A stretch of DNA of 64,000 nt from an uncultured Granulosicoccus sp. (GCA_947499955.1 CANMQI010000008.1:124001-188000), one strand, 5' to 3'. Shown: positions 25,823 to 35,215, counted from the first letter of the stretch. The notes: a model not told the origin generated them from the sequence alone. A program made the numbers and translations.

Positions 25823-27051
25823 GCGCCTATGTCTCCTGCAGCGCCTGCTGCGCCGTGAACGGCAGATCCCGGACGGGAATGTCTGGTTGCTGACTGATGA
25901 GTGGTTGACGTCAGGGGCGTGCTTGAAGCGTTGGAGTCATCAACCGGAGTTGGCATATCCGGACTTGATGCAACGTCCAGACGAGGCTTCCGGAACCTAT
26001 CGGCCAGACTGTTGGCGACTCCCGCCAGGCCTTTGGGGAAGATCATGACCACGGCAATGAAGAGGGCGCCGAGTCCGAACAACCACAGTTCCGGAAAACT
26101 CTCTGACAGCGACGTCTTTGCCCAGTTGACCAGCAATGTGCCGTAAATGGCTCCGAGGATGGACAGACGTCCGCCGACTGCGCAATAGATGACCATCTCG
26201 ATCGACGGCACAATGCCGACCAGCGTTGGAGACATGAAGCCGACTTGCAGGGTGAACAAGGCTCCGCCGATGGCCGAGAAGGCAGCGGCTACGCAGAATA
26301 TGAATATCTTGATGTTGGCGACCTCATAACCTGAAAACCGAACGCGGTCCTCCTGATCACGGACGGCCACCAATAGTCTTCCCAATTTGCTGCGACTGAT
26401 GAATTGCGCCATGAAGACCACCAGGCATAGAAAGGCAATGGTGACGAAATACAACACTGTCTTGGCCCCGTCTGAACGAATGTCCCAGCCCATGAAGGTG
26501 CGTAGATCGGTGATCCCGTTGACGCCTCCGGTGTACCCCTGTTGGCCCACGATCAGGATGGTCAGAATGGCGGCAATAGCCTGGGTGATGATGGCGAAGT
26601 ACACGCCGCTGACGCGCCGCTTGAACATGGCTACGCCGATAAGGAAGGCGAACAGCACCGGTACGGCGATGATGGCAATCAGGGTAAGTGTCAGGGATTG
26701 AAAGGGAATCCAGAGTGCCGGCAATTCGGTAATCTGGTTCCAGTCCATGAAATCCGGAATCCCCGGTGTGGACTGGATGGCCGTGGCTTCAGGCGTGGAC
26801 GATTCCAGTTTCAGAAACATCGCCATGCAGTAGCCGCCCAGCCCGAAGAAGACACCCTGGCCCAGACTGAGTATGCCGCCCATGCCCCAGCAGAGCACCA
26901 GGCCGATGGCTACAAAGGCATAGGTCAGGTATTTGCCGACCAGATTGAGCCGGAAGGCATCCAGCGTGATCGGCAGTACGATGGCCAGCAGCAGAAGCAG
27001 GCAGGCCATCGACAGCATATGGCGCCATGAAACAGTGTTTGCAAAATTCAT
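25819..27051 (-). CDS. urtC: Urea/short-chain amide ABC transporter permease, UrtC type
   Basis: A 410-residue LivM-type inner-membrane permease with about nine or ten hydrophobic segments. Typical family stretches are GLVLCWGMGGILSLGQGVFF and VAVRDQEDRVRFSGYEVAN. The last 55 residues after LADRFRKP are a polar, Ser/Thr/Pro-rich tail, probably cytoplasmic and variable. It starts 10 bp after the urtB stop. The stop overlaps the urtD start. Confidence 0.93.
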   Translation of the reverse strand: MNFANTVSWRHMLSMACLLLLLAIVLPITLDAFRLNLVGKYLTYAFVAIGLVLCWGMGGILSLGQGVFFGLGGYCMAMFLKLESSTPEATAIQSTPGIPDFMDWNQITELPALWIPFQSLTLTLIAIIAVPVLFAFLIGVAMFKRRVSGVYFAIITQAIAAILTILIVGQQGYTGGVNGITDLRTFMGWDIRSDGAKTVLYFVTIAFLCLVVFMAQFISRSKLGRLLVAVRDQEDRVRFSGYEVANIKIFIFCVAAAFSAIGGALFTLQVGFMSPTLVGIVPSIEMVIYCAVGGRLSILGAIYGTLLVNWAKTSLSESFPELWLFGLGALFIAVVMIFPKGLAGVANSLADRFRKPRLDVASSPDMPTPVDDSNASSTPLTSTTHQSATRHSRPGSAVHGAAGAAGDIGA

Positions 27052-27061
27052 GTTGATGTCC

Positions 27062-27988
27062 TCAGCGTCGAACCTTGGAAGCGAACAATCCTTGCGGGCG
27101 TAGCATCAGAATGACAACGACGGTAACCAGTGTGAGTACCTTGGCCATCGAGCCCGAGAGGAAGAATTCGAGAGTGGATTGCGCCTGACTGATGGTGAAG
27201 GCTGAAGCCACGGTTCCCAGCAGGCTGGCAGCGCCACCGAAGACCACCACGAGAAAGGTATCCACGATGTACAACTGTCCTGCTGTCGGGCCGGTGGAAC
27301 CAACCATGGTGAAGGCACTACCAGCGATTCCTGCTATGCCACAACCCAGTGAGAAAGTCAGGCGATCGACCTTCTCGGTGTTGATGCCTACAGCTCCTGC
27401 CATGACTCTGTTCTGCACCACCGCTCTGGTCTGTCGACCGAAGCCCGATCGAAACATGAGTAGATACACACCGAGTGCGATCAGCAGGGTGATACTCATG
27501 ACAACCAGACCATTGATGGGAATGTCTATCATGTCGTTGGCGCTGATGGAACCCAGCATCCAGGAGGGCAGGTCCACACCCACTTCTCTTGCACCGAAAA
27601 TGGTGCGATACAGTTGCTGCAGAATCAGGCTGAGCCCCCAGGTCGCCAGCAGGGTGTCGAGCGGCCTCTTGTACAGGTGCCTGATGAGCAGCCATTCAAC
27701 CAGGGCTCCGAGGGCTGCCGTGACAATGAATGCAAGCACGATGGCGACAAAGAAGTAGCCGCCGAACAGAAAGGGCAGGTACTGCTGAACCATGTTGGAA
27801 CACAGGTAAGTCACATAAGCCCCGAGGATCATGAACTCGCCGTGAGCCATGTTGATGACACCCATCTGTCCGAAAATAATGGCCAGTCCCAGTGCCATCA
27901 GGAGGTAGACAGAGAACAGGCTCAACCCCGCAAAACCCTGCATGGCGAATATGGAACCCAGTTCGGCCCATGAGTAGTCACTGAACAT
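27062..27988 (-). CDS. urtB: Urea/short-chain amide ABC transporter permease, UrtB type
   Basis: A 308-residue LivH-type permease with about eight membrane segments; GLAIIFGQMGVINMAHGEFMILGAY carries the family's conserved NMAHGE core. Three starts are possible (28030, 27994, 27988). I chose 27988, giving MFSDYSWAELG, because AAGAGG sits seven bases before it. It follows urtA by 149 bp, and that gap contains several stem-loops which may set the higher dose of the binding protein. Confidence 0.9.
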   Translation of the reverse strand: MFSDYSWAELGSIFAMQGFAGLSLFSVYLLMALGLAIIFGQMGVINMAHGEFMILGAYVTYLCSNMVQQYLPFLFGGYFFVAIVLAFIVTAALGALVEWLLIRHLYKRPLDTLLATWGLSLILQQLYRTIFGAREVGVDLPSWMLGSISANDMIDIPINGLVVMSITLLIALGVYLLMFRSGFGRQTRAVVQNRVMAGAVGINTEKVDRLTFSLGCGIAGIAGSAFTMVGSTGPTAGQLYIVDTFLVVVFGGAASLLGTVASAFTISQAQSTLEFFLSGSMAKVLTLVTVVVILMLRPQGLFASKVRR

Positions 27989-28025
27989 GATCATGCCTCT
28001 TGTCAAAGTGATGTCGGCGTACGGA

Positions 28026-28134
28026 ACCACGCAGAGCCGTGGTGAGAGGTTGGAAGGAGGCCGCTGGCAGCCGCTTCAGAGCAGGTCCCGACTCTCTGCC
28101 GGGACCTTGTTCGAATCAGGGATGCGTGCCCTGA
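28026..28134 (-). promoter_or_regulatory. Three stem-loops between urtA and urtB
   Basis: Three inverted repeats follow the urtA stop: TCAGGG/CCCTGA (28116-28134, 7-base loop), AGGTCCCG/CGGGACCT (28083-28107, perfect 8-bp stem, 9-base loop) and ACCACG/CGTGGT (28026-28043, 6-base loop). No T-run follows them. The usual role at this place in ABC operons is partial termination or message protection, giving more binding protein than permease. That is inference. Confidence 0.6.
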
Positions 28135-28137
28135 CTG

Positions 28138-29403
28138 TTACTGATAGCCCTTGGGGAACGGGTCGGGTTCCATCAGTTCACTGGTTTCGTACATCAGCTC
28201 GTACTGACCGTCAGGCTTGGCCAGACCAATGCGTGTCTTCGACCAGAGATGATGATTCTCGTGAATTCTGACGTAGCCTTCAGGGGCTGATGTGAGCTCG
28301 ATACCTGGCGATGCGGCGCGTACCTTGTCGATATCGAAGCTGCCGGCCTTCTCCACCGCCGCCTTCCACAGCCATGGGCCGAGGTAGGCTGCCTGGGTCA
28401 CATCACCGATGACGATATCGTCGCCCCACATCTCCTTGAATGCAGCGACGAATTCCTTGTTGTTCTCGTTATCCAGTGACTGGAAGTACTTCATGGCCGC
28501 GTAAGCGCCGTTGATGTTGTCACCGCCAATGCCCAGTATTTCGTCCTCGGTGACAGAGATGGTCAGTAGCAGGGGCTTCTCCTTCGTCATGTCGATACCC
28601 GCAGCTTTGAGCTGCTTGTAGAAAGCCACGTTGGAGCCACCGACGACAATGGCGTAAATGACATCCGGCTTTTTCAGCTTGATCTTGTTGATGACCGAGT
28701 TGAACTGGGTATGGCCCAATGGGTAGTACTCTTCACCTACAACCTTGAGTCCCAGTTTTTCGATATGCTTGCGCGCAATCTTGTTGGAGGTACGCGGCCA
28801 GATGTAGTCGGACCCGAGCAGGAAGAATGACTTGGCACCCTTTGTTTCGGCAACCCAGTCGATGCCTGAAAGAATCTGCTGAGTGGCCTCCTGTCCGGTG
28901 TAGATGACATTGGGTGACTGCTCCAGGCCCTCGTAGAAGGTAGGGTAATAGAGCATTCCATTGTATTGTTCGAATACCGGCAGGACCGCTTTGCGCGAGG
29001 CGGAGGTCCAGCAACCGAAGACCGCAGCTACCTTGTCGTTGACCAGAAGCTTCTTGGCCTTCTCGGCAAAGGTGGGCCAGTCAGAGGCGCCGTCCTCCTG
29101 TTCGTAGACGATCTTTCGACCCAGCACCCCGCCCATGGCGTTGATCTGTTCGATGGCCAGTTTCTCGGCCTGAACGGAACCGGTTTCGGAAATGGCCATG
29201 GTGCCGGTAACCGAATGCAGGATGCCGACGGTCACAGTATCGTCGGTTACCGCCAGGCCGGTCGTATTGACATCGGCGGCATGCAGAGACGATCCCAGCA
29301 AGGCAGTGATGCCGAAGCTTGCGCCAATCAACTGCGATAGCAGAGTTCTTCGCCGTCGGTCAGGAAGTCTGTTTGTACGGTTTTTCAAGAGAAATATCCT
29401 CAT
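28138..29403 (-). CDS. urtA: Urea/short-chain amide ABC transporter binding protein, UrtA/FmdD type
   Basis: A 421-residue periplasmic binding protein. A basic start with several arginines (RRRRTLL) leads into a hydrophobic core ending at SLHAAD, a Sec- or possibly Tat-like leader. The mature protein has the UrtA/FmdD signature: TVTVGILHSVTGTMAISETG, FGCWTSASRKAVLPVFEQ, GMLYYPTFYEGLEQSPNV. The frame is open far upstream to 29640, but the ATG at 29403 gives the leader. It heads the operon urtA-B-C-D-E-fmdA-fmdB. Formamide/acetamide and urea are both possible ligands; the formamidase in the operon favours short amides. Confidence 0.93.
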   Translation of the reverse strand: MRIFLLKNRTNRLPDRRRRTLLSQLIGASFGITALLGSSLHAADVNTTGLAVTDDTVTVGILHSVTGTMAISETGSVQAEKLAIEQINAMGGVLGRKIVYEQEDGASDWPTFAEKAKKLLVNDKVAAVFGCWTSASRKAVLPVFEQYNGMLYYPTFYEGLEQSPNVIYTGQEATQQILSGIDWVAETKGAKSFFLLGSDYIWPRTSNKIARKHIEKLGLKVVGEEYYPLGHTQFNSVINKIKLKKPDVIYAIVVGGSNVAFYKQLKAAGIDMTKEKPLLLTISVTEDEILGIGGDNINGAYAAMKYFQSLDNENNKEFVAAFKEMWGDDIVIGDVTQAAYLGPWLWKAAVEKAGSFDIDKVRAASPGIELTSAPEGYVRIHENHHLWSKTRIGLAKPDGQYELMYETSELMEPDPFPKGYQ

Positions 29404-29474
29404 GTTCGAAGTTTGGAGGGCGGTAAGTCGTGAAAGCAACTGCAGTGTCTGGTAGCCGACGTTTGCTGGCAATG

Positions 29475-29500
29475 CGTCAATTGACGGGTAGTCAAATGAC
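29475..29500 (-). promoter_or_regulatory. Two GTCA-TGAC palindromes upstream of urtA
   Basis: CGTCAATTGACG (29475-29486) is a perfect 12-bp palindrome, and GTCAAATGAC (29491-29500) repeats its GTCA/TGAC arms with centres 15 bp apart. They lie about 70-100 bases before the urtA start in the gap shared with the permease-kinase gene. This is a candidate operator for the response regulator encoded at 33151 or a nitrogen regulator. No sigma54 promoter was found. Confidence 0.45.
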
Positions 29501-29640
29501 GTAGTTGGACTTCTCCGTCTGGCACACTTGCTGTAAAACAGGACGCGAACAGAGCAGTCGAAACACGCTGTGGCCGAAAGATATGGTGGTATGCGGCCTG
29601 TATTGTGTTCGTTGCCTCTGAACGGGGCGGTATATGGCAA

Positions 29641-29661
29641 GGTGCACCACTCTGGTGCACC
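29641..29661 (+). promoter_or_regulatory. Tandem GGTGCACC palindromes before the permease-kinase start
   Basis: GGTGCACC is found twice (29641-29648 and 29654-29661), separated by five bases. Each copy is a perfect palindrome, and the two can also pair as an 8-bp stem with a 5-base loop in RNA. The element ends 17 bases before the preferred ATG (29679), next to its AAGGCGAG ribosome site. It could be a DNA operator or an RNA hairpin tuning translation. Confidence 0.5.
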
Positions 29662-29678
29662 TGAAGGCGAGAATTTTC

Positions 29679-32600
29679 ATGGCGGAAACGGGTAGTGGCA
29701 CAGACCCCATCAGGCGACACTACAATCAGTGGGTCAGCAACGAGATGCTGGAAGACTGCGCATTGCGCTTCACCTCACTGAAGAGCCGGCGTTGGTCGTG
29801 CTATCAGGTAGCCAGTACGGCTCTGGGCTCCATCTCGTTTCTGGCGCTCGAGGCAATCGGTGCGGCCATCACATTGCAGTATGGTCCGGTGAATGCCATT
29901 GCCGCTATCGGCCTGGTCAGCGTCATCATCTTCATGCTGGGGGTACCTGTTGCTCTGCATGCCGCCAGAGCCGGGGTTGATATAGACCTGTTGACCCGCG
30001 GTGCCGGTTTCGGATATCTCGGCTCAACCATGACGTCCTTGATCTATGCCGGTTTCACGTTCATATACTTTGCGCTGGAAGCGGCGATCATGGCAACGGC
30101 ACTCAAGGTCTGCTTTGGTGTGCCATTGAGCCTTGGCTATCTGCTCTGTTCGTTGCTTGTCATTCCTGTGGTTGTATACGGCATCACACTGATAAGCCAT
30201 CTGCAACGAATAACGCAATACCTGTGGTTGAGTTTGCAGCTGCTGCCGTTTGTCTTTCTCGCCTGGCAGGCCGTGGATCCGATGCCCGGTTGGCAGGGGA
30301 TAGGCCTTGCAGAAGCCATCGAGCTGCACTCTTTCGACTGGTTGATGTTCGGTGCTGCCAGTGCCGTCGTGTTTTCGCTGACGGTGCAGATCGGGGAGCA
30401 GGTGGATTATCTGAGATTTCTGCCGGTAAAGACATCGGAAAATCGTCGGCAGTGGTGGGCGTCCTTGATCGCTGCCGGACCAGGCTGGATCGTCATCGGT
30501 GCTCTGAAGATGGTTGCGGGTGCGTATCTTTGTCTGCTGGCTCTGCAACAGGGACTGCCTGACACGGAGGCCATGGACCCTGTTCACCTGTATCTGAGCG
30601 CCTGGGCCCGCTGGTTGACGCCGGAACTGGCATTGGCCATTACCGGTATTTTCGTGATCGTCTGCCAGTTCAAGATCAATATCACCAATTCCTATGCCGG
30701 TTCCATCGCATGGTCCAATTTCTTCTCCCGCCTGACACACAGCCACCCGGGGCGTGTCGTGTGGTTGGTGTTCAATGTCACCATCGCCTGGATGTTGATG
30801 GAGTTGGGTGTCTACAAGTCTCTGGAAAACACCTTGAGTCTGTACTCGATACTGGGCGTATCGTGGATTGGTGCCGTGGCAGCTGACCTTGCGATCAACA
30901 AGTCGCTGGGCCTGAGTCCTCGTGGTATTCAATTCAAACGGGCACAGCTCTATGACATCAACCCGGTGGGCGTCGGAGGAATGGCGGTGGCGACCTTCGT
31001 GGGGCTGGTGGCCTACAGCGGCTATTGGGGGCCAATGATGGAGGCCATGGCAACCTACCTGGCATTGGTGGTGGTTGTGCTGCTGGTGCCGTTGTTCGCC
31101 TACCTGTCCAAGGGACGCTATTACCTGGCAAACAAGGGCGATCTATCGGTTCACGCGAAGGGCGATGCGATGCCGTTGCAGACGTGTTGCATTTGCCGCA
31201 ATGATTACGATGTCGAGGACTTGTTTCATTGCCCTGCCTATGAAGGCACGATCTGCTCCCTGTGTTGTTCGCTGGATAATGGCTGTGAGGATCAGTGCCG
31301 GCCCGATGCGCCGTTCCTGGCACAGGTGAGAAAGTGGACGCGAAGCATCATGCCGAAACGCTCAGCCACTCACGCTCAGTGGATTGTGTTGCAGTTTCTG
31401 TGTCTGGTGCTGTTGGCTGCGGCGTTGATTGCATTCGTGTTCGGTGTGGTGTATCTGCAATCGGCCATGGCTACCGATCCTCAGTCCCCGGAGTTTGTCG
31501 GATTCATGAAGAAGCTGTTTGCCGCTCTGATGGTCCTGGCAGCCATCGTCACGTGGATGTTTCTGCTGACCAGTGAGAGTGCACGGCGGGCACGAGAAGA
31601 GACTGTTCGCCAGAATGATCTGCTGCACAAGGAAATAAAGGCGCATGAGATAACGGAGAAGCAGCTACTGAAAGCGCGTGAAAAAGCCGATGCTGCCAAC
31701 GAGGCGAAGAGTCGTTATGTCATTGGACTGAGCCATGAGTTACGCACTCCACTGAATTCGATACTGGGTTATGCCCAACTGATGGAACAGGATAGAGAGT
31801 TGCCGGATCATCGGCGCAATGGAGTACGTGTCATTCGCGACTCGGCTCGACATCTGTCCGGACTGATCGAGAACCTGCTGGATATATCGAGGATAGAGGC
31901 GAATCGATTGACCATACACAGGGACAGAGTCAGCCTGCATGAGTTTCTCGATCAGCTGACACAGATGTTCAGAATACAGGCACGGCTGACGGGGCTCGAC
32001 TTCCGTATCTCGATAGGAGCGTATGTACCCGCTCGAGTTTTTGCCGACGAGAAGCGGCTGCGTCAGATACTGATCAATCTGCTCTCCAACGCTTTCAAGT
32101 ACACGGCACAGGGCCATGTCGGGCTGGAGGTCGAATACAAATCTCAGGTTACGACTTTCAAGGTCAATGACTCTGGGCCGGGGATGAGCAGCGAGGACCT
32201 GGAGCGCATCTACCAACCTTTCGAGACCCTGCCGAATTCCAATACCGACACGCCCAAGGGAACTGGTCTGGGACTGACCATCTCGAAGTTGCTTGCCGAG
32301 ATCATGGGAGGCGAACTGACGGCCAGTAGCGTCAGAGGACAGGGTAGCTGCTTTACCCTGAAGTTGTTATTGCCACCTATCGCCAATGAAGAACCCGTCG
32401 TGCAAGGCGCTATTGATGTGAACAGAAAGCTGGTGGAGAAGAAATCCATCGTGGTGGTTGACGACGACAGCAATCACCGGAACCTGTTGGCCGAATTTCT
32501 CGAACCCATGGGATTCAAGGTAAGAGGGTATGCCAGTGCCCGGGCCTGTCTTGAGACTCTGGATGAAAGGGCTGTTGATGTCTTTCTGCTGGATATCTCG

Positions 32601-33158
32601 ATGCCTGGAATGAACGGTTGGGAGCTGGCAGAGCGAATACGGCAGCGCTGTGAGGGGCCCGTGAGAATTCTGATGATCTCTGCGCTGGTGGATGACCAGG
32701 TCCAGCAACATGCGCATGATTCGTCCAGCAAGAACTATTTCGTCAAGCCATTGGACCTGAACAAGCTGTTATCGCGGCTCAACGAGATTCTCGATCTGGA
32801 TTTTCATCATGATGACCCCGTAGAGGGTTTGTCTGATGAATATTCGGGCACTCAGGTGCCGGAATTACTGCCTTACCAATCGGAGGCCACGGTCAGTACG
32901 TCTGAAGAGGCAAGCTCTGGTGTGCGTTCTACCAGAGTGGCCTCGTATGGACCTGTAGACTCCGTGTTATTGAGCGAATTGCATAAACTGCATACCATTG
33001 GTCATGTGAGTGCGTTGAATGAGTTATTGACTGCAGCGAAGCACGACGATCCGTCAGCAGAGCCATTCGTGTCCAGGGCTCTGTATTTGCTGGGTCGCCA
33101 TCAGCTGGAAGCGTTCACGAAACTGCTCGAATCGGTATCAACGGGAATACATGAATAA
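29679..33158 (+). CDS. NCS1-type permease fused to hybrid histidine kinase and receiver
   Basis: About 1159 residues. Residues about 40-490 form a polytopic region resembling NCS1 purine/pyrimidine/allantoin permeases (roughly twelve hydrophobic segments). Residues 503-540 are a Cys-rich knot (Cys at 503, 504, 506, 518, 526, 529, 530, 536, 540, plus His517), a likely metal site. Two more membrane segments (about 565-630) are followed by a short coil, HisKA (His686 in GLSHELRTPLNS), HATPase (INLLSNAFKYT, DSGPGM, GTGLGLTISKLLAEIMGG), a receiver (Asp972 in VFLLDISMPGMNG) and a helical tail. The transporter part may act as ligand sensor. It is divergent from the amide/urea importer and overlaps its response regulator by eight bases. 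An ATG at 29634 is possible but 29679 has a better ribosome site. Confidence 0.85.
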   Translation: MAETGSGTDPIRRHYNQWVSNEMLEDCALRFTSLKSRRWSCYQVASTALGSISFLALEAIGAAITLQYGPVNAIAAIGLVSVIIFMLGVPVALHAARAGVDIDLLTRGAGFGYLGSTMTSLIYAGFTFIYFALEAAIMATALKVCFGVPLSLGYLLCSLLVIPVVVYGITLISHLQRITQYLWLSLQLLPFVFLAWQAVDPMPGWQGIGLAEAIELHSFDWLMFGAASAVVFSLTVQIGEQVDYLRFLPVKTSENRRQWWASLIAAGPGWIVIGALKMVAGAYLCLLALQQGLPDTEAMDPVHLYLSAWARWLTPELALAITGIFVIVCQFKINITNSYAGSIAWSNFFSRLTHSHPGRVVWLVFNVTIAWMLMELGVYKSLENTLSLYSILGVSWIGAVAADLAINKSLGLSPRGIQFKRAQLYDINPVGVGGMAVATFVGLVAYSGYWGPMMEAMATYLALVVVVLLVPLFAYLSKGRYYLANKGDLSVHAKGDAMPLQTCCICRNDYDVEDLFHCPAYEGTICSLCCSLDNGCEDQCRPDAPFLAQVRKWTRSIMPKRSATHAQWIVLQFLCLVLLAAALIAFVFGVVYLQSAMATDPQSPEFVGFMKKLFAALMVLAAIVTWMFLLTSESARRAREETVRQNDLLHKEIKAHEITEKQLLKAREKADAANEAKSRYVIGLSHELRTPLNSILGYAQLMEQDRELPDHRRNGVRVIRDSARHLSGLIENLLDISRIEANRLTIHRDRVSLHEFLDQLTQMFRIQARLTGLDFRISIGAYVPARVFADEKRLRQILINLLSNAFKYTAQGHVGLEVEYKSQVTTFKVNDSGPGMSSEDLERIYQPFETLPNSNTDTPKGTGLGLTISKLLAEIMGGELTASSVRGQGSCFTLKLLLPPIANEEPVVQGAIDVNRKLVEKKSIVVVDDDSNHRNLLAEFLEPMGFKVRGYASARACLETLDERAVDVFLLDISMPGMNGWELAERIRQRCEGPVRILMISALVDDQVQQHAHDSSSKNYFVKPLDLNKLLSRLNEILDLDFHHDDPVEGLSDEYSGTQVPELLPYQSEATVSTSEEASSGVRSTRVASYGPVDSVLLSELHKLHTIGHVSALNELLTAAKHDDPSAEPFVSRALYLLGRHQLEAFTKLLESVSTGIHE

Positions 33159-34068
33159 TAACGCGCAAAAATCCGTCATTCTGGTAGTCGAAGACTCACC
33201 GGAGTCTCTGGGTATGTTGCACGAAACCCTGGAGATGAATGGTTATACGGTGCTGCTGGCACCCAATGGTGAGAAGGCGCTTGAAATAGTCGCTCACATC
33301 AGACCCGATGCGATTCTGATGGATGCGCTGCTACCAGGGATGAACGGTTTTGAAACCACAAGACGCCTCAAGCAGCTGTCGCATGCGCGCACGACACCGG
33401 TGCTCTTCATGACGGGTCTGGATGATACGGAACACATCGTGGAGGGACTGGAAGCAGGCGGTGTCGATTACATCATCAAGCCCATCAATGCAACCGAGAT
33501 GGTGGCGAGGCTGAAGGTCCATCTGGATAATGCGCGTGATGCGCATACAGCCAAGGCAGCGTTGGAGATTTCCGGACAAAGTCTGATCTCAACGGATGCC
33601 GATGGCACCGTTCTATGGGCAACACCTTCGGTACGCAGTCGGTTTGTACCGGGGGAATCCAGATTGAGCGCTCAGGCCTTGAAATGGCTTGAGCAGAATT
33701 CATCGGAAGCAGACCCGATGCTGTATTCGGATCCCTGCGTGGAAACGGACAACCAGGGGAACAACGTGCAACTGTTCTACCTGGGACAATCGGGCCATCA
33801 GCAGTTTCTGATGCGGGTGCGAGAGAGTGAAGAAAATACCACCCGCTCGGTAGTCACGGAATATTTCGAACTGACGAGCAGGGAAGCAGACGTGTTGCTG
33901 TGGCTTGTCAACGGCAAGTCGAACAAGGAAATTGCCGAGATACTGGATATCAGTCCCCGCACCGTGAACAAGTATCTGGACCATGTCTATGTGAAGCTGG
34001 GTGTGGAAAATCGCACCGCTGCCGCCATGGTCACGATGCGCCGGATCGCGGATCATCTCTATGGCTGA
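33151..34068 (+). CDS. LuxR-type response regulator (partner of permease-kinase)
   Basis: A 305-residue regulator: receiver domain (acidic pair E14-D15, phospho-acceptor Asp58 in AILMDALLPGMNG, lysine in VDYIIKP), a middle PAS-like region of about 100 residues (SLISTDADGTVLWATP), and a LuxR/FixJ helix-turn-helix (LTSREADVLLWLVNGKSNKE, then ISPRTVNKYLDHVYVKLGV). The start overlaps the kinase stop by eight bases, so the two are produced together and are surely partners. It probably controls the divergent urtA-fmdA operon, although that target is inferred. The inserted middle region is not usual for NarL/FixJ regulators. Confidence 0.9.
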   Translation: MNNNAQKSVILVVEDSPESLGMLHETLEMNGYTVLLAPNGEKALEIVAHIRPDAILMDALLPGMNGFETTRRLKQLSHARTTPVLFMTGLDDTEHIVEGLEAGGVDYIIKPINATEMVARLKVHLDNARDAHTAKAALEISGQSLISTDADGTVLWATPSVRSRFVPGESRLSAQALKWLEQNSSEADPMLYSDPCVETDNQGNNVQLFYLGQSGHQQFLMRVRESEENTTRSVVTEYFELTSREADVLLWLVNGKSNKEIAEILDISPRTVNKYLDHVYVKLGVENRTAAAMVTMRRIADHLYG

Positions 34069-34252
34069 GATACGCTCATTCGAGGCGGGTGAGAACAGTC
34101 GGTCATGAATCCTGAGCACGGCGCACCAGCAGGCCCTGCGGGCGCGGACAGTCGTCGGTGCTGCGGCAGGGGCTTCTATTACAAATGCTCTCCGGGTGTT
34201 CGTCCGAACCGCTAAGCTCCCGGCAGTAACTGCCTGATAGTGATGAACATGT

Positions 34253-35215
34253 ATGACGATCGACTACAGAGACGGCGCGGGCCAGGGTCCGCTGCTGATT
34301 TTCCAGAATCCGCGCTCGGGCGATAGGGATGTGCAGCAGGTACGCGACACCATCGAAGCTGAGGTGCATGCGGCAGGCAGGCAGGTTTCCTTCTTGCGAC
34401 ATGCCGCTGGAAGTAATCTTCAGCAGACTTTTTCGGCAGCGTTCGCAGCCGCATCACGTTGCAACGGCACAGTAGTGGTGGCAGGTGGCGACGGTACCAT
34501 CAACGTGGCAGCGTCCATTGCGGTCGAGCGTGGTCAGGCCATGGGAATCATACCCAGTGGTACGTTCAATTTCGTTGCCAGATCTCATGGCATACCGGAG
34601 GATACGACGGAGGCCGTACAGCTCCTGCTGCGCGGACGCCCTCGTGCCAGTCGAGTCGGCAGGATCAACGACAAGCTGTTTCTGGTCAATTCCAGTATCG
34701 GCTCCTATGCTCGATTGCAGCAGGAGAGGGAGGGCTTCAAGAGGACCATTGGACGATCGCGAACGGTCGCCAGTCTTGCCGCTGTGGTCTCCGCACTGCG
34801 GGTATCACCCAGCATGCGGCTCAAGCTCGATTATCGGGGAGAGGAACAGACGGTGAACTGCAGTACTCTGATCATGTGCAACAGCCGCCTGCAGCTGGAG
34901 CTGGTTGGTGTGAACACGCTGCCTGCTCAGGATGCCGATGAGCTTGCCTGTATCTGCTTGTCACCGGTGGGTGTTCGTATGCAGCTGGCCATGATATGGA
35001 AGGGCTGGCAGCGGCAGATCAGCGAAGCCGATGAAGTGGACTCCTTTCTGTTTGACGAGTTGGCAATCGAATTGTCGAATCGTCGCTCCAGGATCGTGAC
35101 CGTCGCGGTTGACGGCGAGATGCATCGGCTTGCTCTGCCACTACGCGTCAACGTCAGTGACAAGCCGTTATGGCTTGTTCGACCTCCCGTGAACGCAGAG
35201 GTAGCCACAGCATGA
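34253..35215 (+). CDS. Diacylglycerol kinase-family lipid kinase
   Basis: A 320-residue protein of the DAGK catalytic family: NPRSGDRD near the start, the nucleotide motif VVVAGGDGTINVAAS and GIIPSGTFNFVARSHGIPED. The last motif has GTFN where many family members have GTGN. These kinases phosphorylate diacylglycerol or related lipids with ATP. The stop overlaps the metallophosphoesterase start (ATGA), so kinase and phosphatase-like enzyme are made together. No leader or membrane segment. Lipid substrate unknown. Confidence 0.85.
   Translation: MTIDYRDGAGQGPLLIFQNPRSGDRDVQQVRDTIEAEVHAAGRQVSFLRHAAGSNLQQTFSAAFAAASRCNGTVVVAGGDGTINVAASIAVERGQAMGIIPSGTFNFVARSHGIPEDTTEAVQLLLRGRPRASRVGRINDKLFLVNSSIGSYARLQQEREGFKRTIGRSRTVASLAAVVSALRVSPSMRLKLDYRGEEQTVNCSTLIMCNSRLQLELVGVNTLPAQDADELACICLSPVGVRMQLAMIWKGWQRQISEADEVDSFLFDELAIELSNRRSRIVTVAVDGEMHRLALPLRVNVSDKPLWLVRPPVNAEVATA

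Noticed and set aside
29519..29530. TGGCACACTTGC upstream of urtA as a sigma54 promoter
   Set aside because: The GG and GC elements are about three bases too close for the -24/-12 spacing, and the orientation points to the kinase rather than urtA.
29404..29678. Guanidine or other riboswitch before urtA or the kinase gene
   Set aside because: Some urt operons have one, but I could not find the conserved loop sequences; only the palindromes noted are present.
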